Positions 11,501 through 20,300 of a stretch of DNA of 64,000 bases are shown here, piece by piece. The stretch is from an uncultured bacterium (GTDB lineage: Bacteria; Bacteroidota; Bacteroidia; Bacteroidales; Bacteroidaceae), in assembly GCA_905216025.1 (NCBI GenBank), contig CAJMSE010000005.1, forward strand, positions 62,001-126,000, read 5' to 3'. Numbering within the stretch: the stretch's first letter is position 1; every line of letters starts with the position of its first letter. The position numbers and the translations under genes are program-made. The notes beneath the pieces were generated by a model. That model ran no database searches. It was not told the origin of the DNA and saw nothing but the letters and a program-made list of their open reading frames with translations.

Positions 11501-11802
11501 ACATGCCGCGCATCGCCTTCAACGACCCGATGGGCAACAGCCGTTTCAGCGACCGCTGGATTGAGGATGGCAGCTACCTGCGCCTGAAGACGCTGAAGCT
11601 GGCCTACCGTGTTCCGGTCAACTTCTCATGGCTCCAGGGACTCACCGTGTGGGCAGAGGCCGTAAACCTCTTCACCATCACGAAGTATCTGGGCAACGAC
11701 CCGGAGTTCAGCATCAACAACGGTGTTATGTATCAGGGTATCGACTGCGGCAACCTTGCACAGAGCCGCGCCTTTACTTTCGGATTAAAGATAAACCTCT
11801 AA
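8533..11802 (+). CDS. SusC/RagA-type TonB-dependent outer-membrane transporter
   Basis: A full-length 1089-residue SusC protein. A signal peptide spans about residues 1-32 (ending PALAQ). A carboxypeptidase-D regulatory-like beta-sandwich follows at about 58-140 (VKGRILDETSKKPLGGIQVKA, DDDGTFTIKVP). The TonB plug is at about 160-275 (NNVFIRGINSIN, PLVIVDGVEMDM, VTVLKNATALYGARGGNGVI), then the barrel, ending FGLKINL. No extra N-terminal STN signalling domain is seen, so regulation through an anti-sigma factor is unlikely. It overlaps the preceding gene by 4 bp (ATGA); Met3 at 8539 is an alternative start. A SusD partner follows after 15 bp. Confidence 0.96.
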   Translation: MIMKSIIYNIQKSFQRNALCLLAVGLTVPALAQDDLTDEDVTHAPKRPKVEQEKYQLATVKGRILDETSKKPLGGIQVKALGNSRYTAMSDDDGTFTIKVPVFTRSLYVYAQEFSAQQVGINPASDKEVTVYMLSDKFRPMYDDATNITASRGFTAAGGHSYTIDTEIEERLSGDLRSIQRSGSLGIGNNVFIRGINSINANSQPLVIVDGVEMDMQLSREMLHSGNVNNMLANVMPSDIEKVTVLKNATALYGARGGNGVILIDTKRGHSMATRIDANLSVGLSLVPRLQTMMNASQYRNYVTEMIGTMSGLPQNMPTLNFLNDDPNGYYYHTYHNDFDWQDEVYQTALTQNYSINVQGGDDVGMYNLSVGYVDGESTAKGNDYNRMNVRFNTDIDILRNLRTKFNMSISRTTTNTQNDGVQEDFTKATPTSPTFLAAIKSPLLNPYQYSAHTGGFTDLLSEADDLFDALGSGYSLANPIAILAKAEGVNRNYTENTYFQAMLAPTLKLGKDWSITESFSYVLNRNSQRYTRPSTGVPGFMLNNLGLVYNQFSTLFSNENNIMSDTRVDFSHIFGSHSLTAFAGFRYNYFSFDSDAIGTQYTTRQDDKNPHISASPSEITTTGGANDVWKQIQWYGNVDYNYQNRYFLSLSLLGEANSRFGVECDGLDMFGVKWEIFPSVQAGWVATNEKWFPKNAGIDYLRINAGYDISGNDDIMNTAARTVYAMTKYNGFPAMQLVNIGNDKIQSEKTHKFNVGFQSYLFHNRIGVSFDYYIHKTTNLLTMKSFSDPIAGINRYWTNGGELQNTGFEVAVSVKPVVSKNWNVEIGASVGHYKNEVTKLPDGDYTSSVYGNGNILTSVGNPVALFYGYKTEGVFADEAAAKAANLKIEDNTGREIAFQAGDMHFVDKDGNGIINDKDRFVIGDPNPDIYGNIFANVSWKNFTLSMNFNYSLGNDVFNYQRMILNSGSNFYNQQVAMTNHWRYEGQDTDMPRIAFNDPMGNSRFSDRWIEDGSYLRLKTLKLAYRVPVNFSWLQGLTVWAEAVNLFTITKYLGNDPEFSINNGVMYQGIDCGNLAQSRAFTFGLKINL

Positions 11803-11817
11803 ACAAACTCAGGAATT

Positions 11818-13860
11818 ATGAAAAAGATTATATTATTCTTTGCCGGCATGATGACACTCTTTGCCTCTTCGTGCAGCGACATGCTCGAGGTGGACGGCAG
11901 CCGTGAAGTAGAGATGCCGGACATGAACCAGAAGACAGACTCCCTGTTCTTCGCTGCCGGCATCATGCAGGCCATGCAGCAGGCTGCGGAGGTTTATGTC
12001 ATACAGAACGAGATGCGCGGCGACCTCGTCACCATCACGGAGCATTCTGACAATAACCTGCGTGCGCTGGCTAACTTCACGGCCGGACCCACGAACAAGT
12101 ACGACAGTGCATACGTATATTATAAGGTGGTGAACAACTGCAACTACTATCTCGCCCACCGCGACACCGCCCTTTACGACGGTGCCACCAACGTGACGCT
12201 CGAGGAGTATGCCGCCGTGCTGTCGTTCCGTGCATGGGCTTATCTCCAGCTCACCCGCACATACGGCAAGGTGAAGTTCTTTACCAAGCCGCTGACGGCC
12301 CTCACACAGATTGAGAACGACAACTCTCCCGTGATGGGGATAAAGGAAATCACAGGCGAGCTTGAAGGCGAGCTGAGGAAGTTTGCCAATATGAACATCC
12401 CCTATGGTTCCGTTTCACTGCCGGGTAACTCCAATGTGATTCTCAGCCGCTGCTGCATTCCGGTTAATGTGATTCTCGGCGACCTCTATCTCGAGTCAAA
12501 CCGTTATTCCGATGCTGCCCAGTGCTACTATTCGTTCTTCTTCAACAACAAGGTTCTGGCACAGAACATCCTTTCGGCATATACGATCGGCTCAGGAAAC
12601 AACCGCCGCCTGAACCCGAGAAACCCGAACATATCGAGGCCGAACGACATCAACCTGGACGGCGGAGATGATAACTGGTTCAGCAACGGGTTCTGGCTGA
12701 CCTCGGCAACGGCTTCTACCGGCATACTCTCTTATGTGCCAATGGCTACGAACAGCCGTAACGGATATACTACGGAGCTGCCCAAGCTTTTCGGATACAA
12801 CTATTATTATAACACCGCTACCGACAACAACGAAGACAGCGTATGGTTAGAGAAGAAGCAGATAGTGCCTTCACAGGCTTACTACGACATTGCAGACAAT
12901 GCTGACTTCTACTATCTCAACAACGACCCCACGAATCCGGAGTACAAGATGATAGAGGGTTTCGGCGACATGCGCGCCACAGCGCGTGTGACTGACGTGT
13001 CGATGAGGAACACTTCGGAGACGAGAGAGTATATAAGGATATATACAAACACTAACTCGCGCGGCGTGAGCTCCAACTCCACCATTCCTAATGTGATACT
13101 CTATCGTGTGTCTACGGTGTGGCTGCACCTTGCCGAGGCCCTCAACCGTATGGGGCATCCTGATGCAGCATTCGCCATACTGAAGGACGGTCTCCGTGAC
13201 GACATCCTCGACTACGACTATCTCACGAGGCCGACCTACGACCTGCTGACCACCAACAGTGTGGCTCCATTCTGCCTGAAGCTTGCCAACGGCGAGAGGA
13301 GCGAGCAGTCTCTTCTTTTCAGCAACGGTTCAAACCGTAACTATGGTATACACCGCGGCGGTTGCAGCGACGACCGCGGCCTTGGCGTCGGTTCACTGTA
13401 TAAGATGCCGAAAGAGATAGAGAAGAAGCTTGCCGCACTGCAGGAGACGTTCAACATACAGGTCGGTGAGAATGCCCAGCGGGCTGCCGACATAGCGCTC
13501 CGCGAGCAGGCCATCGCCGACATCGAGGGTAAGGCCGAGCTTACAGACGAGGACAAGGCCCAGCTCCAGACCCTGAAGGAAGAGCTGAAGTGGCTCAAGA
13601 GAGAGGCCGGAAGCCTCGGCAAGCGCGACATGGCTGACGTCATCAACGCCATGGAGGACATCCTCTGCGACGAGTATGCCATGGAGATAGCTTTCGAGGG
13701 AAGCCGCTTTGCAGACATTGCCCGTCTCGCCCGCCACAAGAATGAGGCCGGTACATACGGAGGCGACTTCGGCTCGCGCTGGCTGGCCGAGAAGCTGAAG
13801 GCGAACAACCCCGGCAAGAACCTGACAGACGAGAACAACTGGTATCTTCCGATGAAGTGA
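11818..13860 (+). CDS. SusD/RagB-family lipoprotein with helical insertion
   Basis: A 680-residue lipoprotein (acceptor Cys19 in LFASSC) paired with the SusC just upstream. SusD features include LSFRAWAYLQLTRTYGKVKF (about 139-158) and the C-terminal MEIAFEGSRFADIARLARHK. Between them, at about residues 530-600, lies a highly charged segment rich in Glu, Lys, Ala, Gln and Leu (IADIEGKAELTDEDKAQLQ and flanks) predicted by eye to form a coiled coil; the first SusD of the window has no equivalent. It is the last gene of the operon and is followed by a strong hairpin. Confidence 0.93.
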   Translation: MKKIILFFAGMMTLFASSCSDMLEVDGSREVEMPDMNQKTDSLFFAAGIMQAMQQAAEVYVIQNEMRGDLVTITEHSDNNLRALANFTAGPTNKYDSAYVYYKVVNNCNYYLAHRDTALYDGATNVTLEEYAAVLSFRAWAYLQLTRTYGKVKFFTKPLTALTQIENDNSPVMGIKEITGELEGELRKFANMNIPYGSVSLPGNSNVILSRCCIPVNVILGDLYLESNRYSDAAQCYYSFFFNNKVLAQNILSAYTIGSGNNRRLNPRNPNISRPNDINLDGGDDNWFSNGFWLTSATASTGILSYVPMATNSRNGYTTELPKLFGYNYYYNTATDNNEDSVWLEKKQIVPSQAYYDIADNADFYYLNNDPTNPEYKMIEGFGDMRATARVTDVSMRNTSETREYIRIYTNTNSRGVSSNSTIPNVILYRVSTVWLHLAEALNRMGHPDAAFAILKDGLRDDILDYDYLTRPTYDLLTTNSVAPFCLKLANGERSEQSLLFSNGSNRNYGIHRGGCSDDRGLGVGSLYKMPKEIEKKLAALQETFNIQVGENAQRAADIALREQAIADIEGKAELTDEDKAQLQTLKEELKWLKREAGSLGKRDMADVINAMEDILCDEYAMEIAFEGSRFADIARLARHKNEAGTYGGDFGSRWLAEKLKANNPGKNLTDENNWYLPMK

Positions 13861-13910
13861 CGGTATCAGTGTGAATGACCTATCCGCCGGCAGGCGGAGA
13901 GAAATCAGTG

Positions 13911-13938
13911 ACGGCGCGTTTGGTATCAAGCGCGCCGT
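13911..13938 (+). terminator. Candidate intrinsic terminator of the SusC/D operon
   Basis: The arms ACGGCGCG and CGCGCCGT (13911-13918 and 13931-13938) pair perfectly; TTG/CAA inside extends the stem to about 12 bp around a 4-nt loop. Only a weak T-rich tail (TTGCTTTATC) follows. Position 51 bp after the susD stop supports a role in ending the operon. Confidence 0.6.
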
Positions 13939-13945
13939 TGCTTTA

Positions 13946-14014
13946 TCGGAGGACTCCGAACTTTCGGAGACCTCAGAGTGCTTAGAGGTCTCTGAGGTCT
14001 CAGGATCCTCCGGG
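13946..14014. repeat. Cluster of four short palindromic GGAG/CTC repeat units
   Basis: Four imperfect palindromes of about 14 bp with the pattern TCGGAG-N-CTCNGA start at about 13946, 13964, 13983 and 14000, a period of 17-19 bp. They nest: GAGACCTCAGAG (13967-13978) pairs perfectly with CTCTGAGGTCTC (13990-14001), and CGGAGGA (13947-13953) pairs with TCCTCCG (14006-14012). The RNA could fold into one long branched hairpin between the susD terminator and the esterase start. The function is unknown. Confidence 0.6.
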
Positions 14015-14057
14015 CTCTTAGAAAATAAGCAACAATCCACAAAACAATATCAAACCT

Positions 14058-15467
14058 ATGAGAAAATCAATATCGCTTTTTGCCCTTGCAGCATCCATCG
14101 TCTCGCTGCAGGCACAGACGGCCCGCAAGGTGACCGTGAACATCACCCCCGACGGCAAGGCCAACATGCAGGTGTTCCTGCCCGAGCACCCGACGGGCCG
14201 TGCGGTCGTCGGATGTCCCGGCGGCGGCTATTCGCACCTGTCTATGCAGAACGAGGGAACAGACTGGGTGGAGTATTTCAACAGCCAGGGCATCGCTTAC
14301 GGCGTGCTCACATACCGCATGCCGAAAGGCGACCGCACCATCCCGATGAGCGACGCGCAGAACGCCGTGAAGACGATGCGCGACAGCTCGGCCGTGTGGG
14401 GCGTCAATCCGAACGATGTCGGCATCATGGGCTTCTCCGCCGGCGGACATCTCGCCTCGACCACGGCCACCCATGCACCCATCTGTAGCCGCCCCGACTT
14501 CCAGATACTGTTCTATCCTGTCATCTCCATGAACGAGAAAGTGACGCATAAAGGTTCTGTCGTCGGATTCCTCGGTGACGGCCGCAACGACGAGAAACTC
14601 GTGCGCGCCTTCTCCAACGACCGTCAGGTGCGCAGCCATCAGACGCCTCCCGCCATCCTCCTCATGGCCGGCGACGACCGTGCCGTGCCGCCCCTTACCA
14701 ACGGCCTGCCTTACTACACGGCCCTGCGCCGTGCCGGCATCCCCGCCGCCCTGCACATATATCCCTCCGGCGGCCACGGCTTCGGCTTCCGTGCCTCGTT
14801 TAAGTATCACGAGCAGATGCTCGGCGAACTCACCGCATGGCTCAAGACGCTTGCTGCGCCCAAGGCCGATGCTAAGCGCGTGGCCTGCATAGGCAACAGC
14901 ATCACCGACGGCCACGGTATCGACATGGCCGACGTGCAGGGCTATCCGGCCCAGCTCCAGCGCATCCTCGGCAGCGGCTATGCCGTGAAGAACTTTGGAG
15001 TGAGCGGCCGCACGATGCTCAACGGCGGCAACCGCCCGTATATGAGGGAGCAGGCATGGACCGAGGCCAAGGCTTTCAGTCCGGACATAGTGGTGATAAA
15101 GCTCGGCACGAATGACAGCAAGCCGGTTAACTGGGACAGCCACGGCAAGGAGTTCCGTGCCGACATGCAGCAGATGATAGACGAGCTGAAGGCCCTGCCC
15201 TCGAAGCCGGCGATATATCTGTGCACTCCCGTGCGTGTGGATGCCGGCAAGCAGAAGCCCGGCGACAACCAGATACGCGACGCCGTAATCACCGGCGAGA
15301 TTATCCCGCTCATCATCAAGATAGCAAAGAAGAACAAGTTGCAGGTGATAGACCTCAATCCGGTGGTCGACCCGGCCTCCGACCTCATGCAGCGTGACGG
15401 CATCCATCCGACCGAGAAGGGCGCGCGCCGCATCGCCGAGACCGTCGCCGGGGCCATAAAGCAGTGA
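14058..15467 (+). CDS. Secreted two-domain esterase: alpha/beta-hydrolase fused to SGNH hydrolase
   Basis: A 469-residue exported protein (signal peptide to about residue 20). The N-terminal domain (about 22-268) is an alpha/beta-hydrolase with nucleophile Ser127 in GFSAGG, an acid in AGDD (206-207) and His240 in SGGHG. The C-terminal domain (about 272-469) is an SGNH/GDSL hydrolase with Ser281 in GNSITD, GTND at 350-353 and the DGIH pair Asp447/His450. Both triads look intact. Such proteins remove acetyl or feruloyl esters from plant polysaccharides; the exact ester is not deducible. No TAnnTTTG box lies just upstream, so it may be transcribed from the SusC/D operon. Confidence 0.88.
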   Translation: MRKSISLFALAASIVSLQAQTARKVTVNITPDGKANMQVFLPEHPTGRAVVGCPGGGYSHLSMQNEGTDWVEYFNSQGIAYGVLTYRMPKGDRTIPMSDAQNAVKTMRDSSAVWGVNPNDVGIMGFSAGGHLASTTATHAPICSRPDFQILFYPVISMNEKVTHKGSVVGFLGDGRNDEKLVRAFSNDRQVRSHQTPPAILLMAGDDRAVPPLTNGLPYYTALRRAGIPAALHIYPSGGHGFGFRASFKYHEQMLGELTAWLKTLAAPKADAKRVACIGNSITDGHGIDMADVQGYPAQLQRILGSGYAVKNFGVSGRTMLNGGNRPYMREQAWTEAKAFSPDIVVIKLGTNDSKPVNWDSHGKEFRADMQQMIDELKALPSKPAIYLCTPVRVDAGKQKPGDNQIRDAVITGEIIPLIIKIAKKNKLQVIDLNPVVDPASDLMQRDGIHPTEKGARRIAETVAGAIKQ

Positions 15468-15472
15468 CATCC

Positions 15473-15540
15473 TTAAACGCAAAGACGCGAAGACGCAAAG
15501 ATTCTTTAAGATCTCTGCGTCTTCGCGTCTTTGCGTTTAA
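15473..15540. terminator. Bidirectional hairpin built on a perfect 25-bp inverted repeat
   Basis: Arms 15473-15497 and 15516-15540 are perfectly complementary over 25 bp (core AACGCAAAGACGCGAAGACG) with an 18-nt loop that itself contains AGAT/ATCT. Each arm holds two tandem copies of an ACGC(A/G)AAG-like octamer. It lies between two convergent genes, so it can terminate both. The length and internal repeats suggest a dispersed repeat rather than a plain terminator. Confidence 0.75.
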
Positions 15541-15591
15541 AACAATCTTCAAGCTCTTCGCGCCTTCGCGTATCGGCCGTTTAGATTATTG

Positions 15592-16938
15592 TCATTTCAC
15601 AATCTTGGTTGCCTTATTGCCCTGGCGGCGGATATATATACCCGGCTCGGTTGCTTTTGTGCGGCGGCCGTCGATGGTATAGTATTCCACCGGAGCCTGT
15701 CCGCCGGCCCTGATGCCGTCTACTCCCGTAAGGTCGGAATAGTCGTTGAACTCGATTTTGTAGGTGTTGGCAAACTCTTCTGTTTCCGGATCAAAGCTCT
15801 GTACGGTGAAGACTTTAGGATAGCCGTTCACGGCGTCTGCCTCTATAGTACCCTTTGTCCACTCCATGACCATTTCTTCTTCACCGTTATCGATCTCCGA
15901 CATGTAGATTTCAGTCTCCAGTCCGTATTCGTTCTTGCGCAGACGCTCTTTCCCGGTATAGCTGTAGTCTTCCTCACCTTCCTCTTTTGCAATTTCAGTT
16001 GTCTCATAATCATAGCTGCCGTAGCTGTCCACAACAGTGTATTTGACTTCCACCGAGCCGCCGGCATAGGTGAGCATAGAGTGGTATGAGCCTGCTTCAT
16101 CAGGATATTCCACCGTCACCCTGTTCTCTCCGTCGTTATCCATCACTACACAGGATGCTATGCCATTCTCCACGGATGTGATGTCGTCTGTGATTATCTG
16201 TCCGTTGGTGTGGTGCCATACGATGTCCTTATATTCCATCTCATCGGTCCAATACATGGTCTCCCCGTCGTCGGTGGTGAGCACGCTCGTCACTATCCGG
16301 TTTGCCTTGTTGTCCTCGCCATATTCTACGGTCATTTTCTGAGTGGCCTCATATTCGCCTTCATAGAGCACCTTGATGACCACTTCGGTGATGTTTCCGA
16401 GGCTGTTGCGGGTCACAACCCTGCGGTAGCAGTTGCCCATATCGATCCATTCTTCTCCCGTCCAAATCGATTCCGTATTGGAGATGATGATGTTGTTGAC
16501 CTTCGGGTCATACTCACGTATCTTCTTCGAGTAGTTCGTGGCTTCGCCGTTGATAAGCAGTTCCACCAGTTGTGATACCGGCATGCCGGATTCGTTGTAT
16601 ACGTATGTGGTGCGCTGTGCCGGCTCGTCCCCGGACGGCGTACCCTCCGGATCAAGCGGTGTTACGAGATCGGTCAGGATACGCCCTGCCGCATCGTAAG
16701 TCGTCTCATACTTGGCAGAATATATCCATGCCGAAGATTCCGCATCCCATTCCGATAAAATCTGCGTTCCCGGACGCCAGACAGCCGTGGCAGCCCCCGC
16801 TTTACGGATCTTTTTCAAAGAACGTACCTTTTGTGCGGCATTCTTTTGTGATTTAGCCTTGACCGGAGAAAACACCGGAGCGGCACTCATGGATGTAGCA
16901 GCGGTTACGGCTGCGAATAAGATGTACAATTTTCTCAT
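15592..16938 (-). CDS. Secreted protein of unknown function with YD-like repeats and a T9SS-like C-terminal tail
   Basis: A 448-residue protein with a signal peptide (about residues 1-19, ending MSAAP). The body consists of short beta-rich repeats such as YETTYDAAGRIL, RTTYVYNESGMP and KMTVEYGEDNKAN, resembling RHS/YD-type repeat units. The last 25 residues (VEYYTIDGRRTKATEPGIYI, then RRQGNKATKIVK) match the short C-terminal domain common in secreted Prevotella proteins, similar to T9SS sorting tails. It is monocistronic, convergent to the esterase, with its own -7 box. No enzyme motif was recognised. Confidence 0.7.
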   Translation of the reverse strand: MRKLYILFAAVTAATSMSAAPVFSPVKAKSQKNAAQKVRSLKKIRKAGAATAVWRPGTQILSEWDAESSAWIYSAKYETTYDAAGRILTDLVTPLDPEGTPSGDEPAQRTTYVYNESGMPVSQLVELLINGEATNYSKKIREYDPKVNNIIISNTESIWTGEEWIDMGNCYRRVVTRNSLGNITEVVIKVLYEGEYEATQKMTVEYGEDNKANRIVTSVLTTDDGETMYWTDEMEYKDIVWHHTNGQIITDDITSVENGIASCVVMDNDGENRVTVEYPDEAGSYHSMLTYAGGSVEVKYTVVDSYGSYDYETTEIAKEEGEEDYSYTGKERLRKNEYGLETEIYMSEIDNGEEEMVMEWTKGTIEADAVNGYPKVFTVQSFDPETEEFANTYKIEFNDYSDLTGVDGIRAGGQAPVEYYTIDGRRTKATEPGIYIRRQGNKATKIVK

Positions 16939-17024
16939 GCTGACTTAATTTAGATTAATATTTATATTACTTTGAAATTGTCTGGTTTATGGCGTAAAAT
17001 TGTAACGGTTTCATTAACCGGAGG

Positions 17025-17032
17025 CAAATGTA
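17025..17032 (-). promoter_or_regulatory. -7 promoter box (TACATTTG) for the repeat protein
   Basis: On the minus strand the octamer fits the Bacteroidetes TAnnTTTG consensus, about 87 bp upstream of the start codon at 16938. The rest of the divergent intergenic region 16939-17382 holds the dispersed repeat at 17133-17211 and the HTCS promoter; nothing else was recognised. Confidence 0.5.
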
Positions 17033-17132
17033 CTAATAATTTTTCATTATCAGCCAATAATCTCCCAAATAAATCGTGATTGCCCGTCATTCCTTGACGG
17101 CGGGCTGTAAAGACCGGCACGGCTGTCCAATC

Positions 17133-17211
17133 ATACTTTTGACAGCTCTCAAAAACGATTGGCTTAGCTCTCAAAAACACTTTTGACAGGTAGCACAAAC
17201 GCATTTGGAAG
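17133..17211 (-). repeat. 79-bp dispersed intergenic repeat, copy A
   Basis: The reverse complement of this stretch aligns without gaps, over 79 bp and at roughly 78% identity, to 42982-43060. Shared blocks include CAAATGCGTTTGTG and TCAAAAGTGTTTTTGA. The central hairpin that is perfect in the other copy has decayed here. Neither copy overlaps a gene. Confidence 0.75.
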
Positions 17212-17367
17212 CCGGCAGGAGACATCGGCGGGCAACGTTTCACACCGTCAAAGCCTGCCCGCCGCACCGTCAGAACGGCCTCCCTGCATTGTCAACACCG
17301 CCTCGTCACATCTTCGTTCCCGCGTCAAATTGATTCATTAAAATTTGGCCTTCTCGCCGAATAGTGG

Positions 17368-17375
17368 TATATTTG
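17368..17375 (+). promoter_or_regulatory. -7 promoter box (TATATTTG) directly in front of the HTCS gene
   Basis: The box fits TAnnTTTG and ends only 7 bp before the ATG at 17383. Transcription would start at about 17382, leaving an mRNA with almost no leader, or a 12-nt leader if Met5 (17395) is the true start. Confidence 0.5.
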
Positions 17376-17382
17376 TACGGAT

Positions 17383-20300
17383 ATGTATACAAGTATGCCG
17401 GTGAAAGCAATTCTCCTGATGTTTACTCTGCTCATGGCCGTTTCCGGCCGTGCGGCGGATATGGACCGCATGTCGCTGTCCGGCCGGCGTATCTCGTCGG
17501 TCGACGGATTGTCGGGAAACACAGTCTACGACATGACGCAAGACCGCGACGGCTTCCTATGGATGGGCGCGTCGTACGGCCTGTGCCGCTACGACGGCTA
17601 TTCGTTCCTCAACTACTACTCGCTCTCCAGCGACAAGTCGAAGAAGATGGACGCCATCACCGGCAACCTGTATATGGACAGTCTCAACAACCACTTGTGG
17701 ATACACACATCCACCTTCTCTTTCGCATGCTACGACCTGTGTGCCGGCCGCTTCACCGACTATACCGGGCGTGGCGACGAGGGCCGTCCTTACCGGCGTT
17801 TCCTGCGCTCGGGCAACGACATGTGGATGTACGACACCCGCTCGGGCATACGCCACGTCACCTACGATGGCGGCCGCTTCACCTGCCGCGACTACAACAC
17901 CGCATCCGGTAACCTGCCGAGCGACCACGTGCCGCGCATGCTCGAGGACGGACGCCGCGGCGTTTGGGCGCTCACTGGCGGCGGACTGCTCCGCATGGAG
18001 CGCGACGGCAGCGTGCGCGCAGTGGTGAAAGGGCGCAAGTATATAGCCGGAAACGTGTATAAGGGAAACATCGTCTGCCTGTCGGAAGACAACGTGATAG
18101 AGATGTTCGCCCCCGACGGGCGGCGCCTCCGCCGCACGGTGGTGCCCGCGGTGCTCGGCCGCCTGAAGACCATCCGCAGCAACTTCGTGTGGCAAGACCG
18201 CTGGATGGTGTTCAGCGGAGAGACCTATTGCCTGGACCTGAAGACCTTTGAGGTGTCCAAGCCGGAGGAATATCAGGTCAGCAACGGCCTGCTCCTCGAT
18301 GCCGTCGACGGCTATTTCTTCGAGTCGAACAATACGGGCAGGCTGTGGATATTCCCCCCGGAGGGCGAGATGCGGGTGCTCTCGCTCCTTCCAGACATGA
18401 AGTTCACGGCCGAGCGGCAGCGCAAGTATAACGTCAGGCGGGGCCGCGACGGCCTGTTCTACATAGCATCGTATGGCAACGGCCTGTTCATCTACGACCA
18501 TGCGACGGGTGCGCTGCGCCATTTCTCCGCCCGCGACCCGCAGGCGGTCATAGACAACGACTACCTGACAAACCTCTTCATCGACGCCGGGGGCAACGTG
18601 TGGGTGGCTCAGGAGCAGGCCGGCGTATCACGCATCGCCGTGTCGCGGCAGGCCGTGGCCGAGTTTCTGCTGCCCGTGCCCGGGAAGCTGGGCGACTGGT
18701 CGAACTTCATCAGGATGGTGGCACCCGACGGCGACGGCCGCGTGCTGCTCAGCACGAAAGACAACCACCTCTACAGCCTCGACCTTGCGGCGGGACGCAT
18801 CACGCCGGCGGGAGAGACGAGGTCGTGCGTCTTCGGCTATCTCACAGACCGTGCCGGCCGCACATGGATGGCGACACGTGGCGACGGGCTCTATGTCGAC
18901 GGCGTGCGCTACAGCAAGTACGACAGGGAGCGCCATGTGCCGACAAACAATTTCTACGACATCAAGGAAGACCGGTACGGCCGTATATGGCTCGCCTCTT
19001 ACGAGGAGGGACTCATCATGATGAAGCCGGAGGCCGGCGGCCGCATCGCCGTGCGGCAGTATCTCTACCGCAGCATCAACGAGGGACGCCAGCACCAGCT
19101 CGAGCTCGACGGCGACGGGTGGCTCTGGATTGCGACGAGCAACGGCCTCTATGCCGTGGACACTAAGAAGAAGGATATCGGGAACGGCGATTTCAAGAGC
19201 TTCAACACCTCGGCGGGCAACTTCCCCATAGACGAGATGCGCTGCGTGAGGGTCGCCGGCGGCATGCTCTGGGCCGGCGGCAAGGGCAGCGGCGTGGTCA
19301 GATGCCGCATCACGGGCGGTCACGGCCTTGCAGACATCGTCAACGTCACCGTGGCCGAGGGCCTTGCAGACAACAGCGTCAGCTCGATTGTGGCCGACAG
19401 GTACGGCAGTGTGTGGGCCGCGACCGAGGAAGGGCTCTCCCGTATAAACCGGAAAGACCTGAAGGTGAAGACATATAAGTTCGGCAACAGACTCGAGCGC
19501 AACACCTATTCCGAGGGCTGCGCCATGAGCCTGCCCGACGGTCGCCTGCTGTTCGGCACTCGCTACGGACTCACCGTCGTGACGCCCGCCCGCTCATACA
19601 CCGAGAGCAAGGCCGGTCCGCTCAGCCTGCGCATCACCGGCATGACCGTGAACGGCCGTCCGGCCGATGAGGCCGGCGTGGCAGACCATGCGGTGCACTA
19701 TTCGGATGAGATATCCCTCGCCCATAATGAGAACACGATAGCCCTGTCGTTCTCAAACTTCGAATATGCCGACATCGAGTCGTCCCTGTATCAGTATTAT
19801 CTTGAGGGACTGGAGAATACGTGGCGCCCGCTGACGAGCGTCAACCACGTGGAGTACGGCAACCTGCCTCCCGGGCGCTACGTGTTCCACATCCGCTCGC
19901 TGAGCGGCAGCCGCCGCAGCGCGGAGAAGAGCCTGGCGGTCACCGTCCGCCATCCGTGGTATGCCACGTGGCAGGCGTGGGCGGTCTATCTGCTCGTGCT
20001 TTCGGCCCTCGGCCTATACCTATATAATAACGCGCGCGAGCGCCTGCGCCTGCACCAGCAGATGCGCATAGAGAAGGAACTGACCGAGTTCAGGCTCCGT
20101 TTCTTCACCAACATAACCCATGAGTTCCGTACGCCGCTCGCCATAATACAGGGAGCGGTAGACAAACTACAGGCCGACGGCGGCCGCCCGTCACGCTCAG
20201 CCGTGCAGACGGCGCGCCGGGGCACCAGGCGGCTCATGCGCCTTGTCAACATGCTGATGGAGTTCCGCAAGGTGAACACCGGCAACATGAGGCTCAATGT

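Noticed and set aside
14067..15482. A 471-codon minus-strand frame opposite the esterase
   Set aside because: Codon-position mirror image of the plus-strand esterase, whose two catalytic triads are intact; no start context or domain is seen on the minus strand.
16962..17267. A 101-codon minus-strand frame in the gap before the HTCS gene
   Set aside because: It contains the dispersed repeat and a promoter box and has no recognisable protein features.
17373..17388. A TGTACGGATATGTATA sequence at the HTCS start as a self-regulating operator
   Set aside because: It matches only part of the shared operator, lies downstream of the -7 box and lacks the second half-site.
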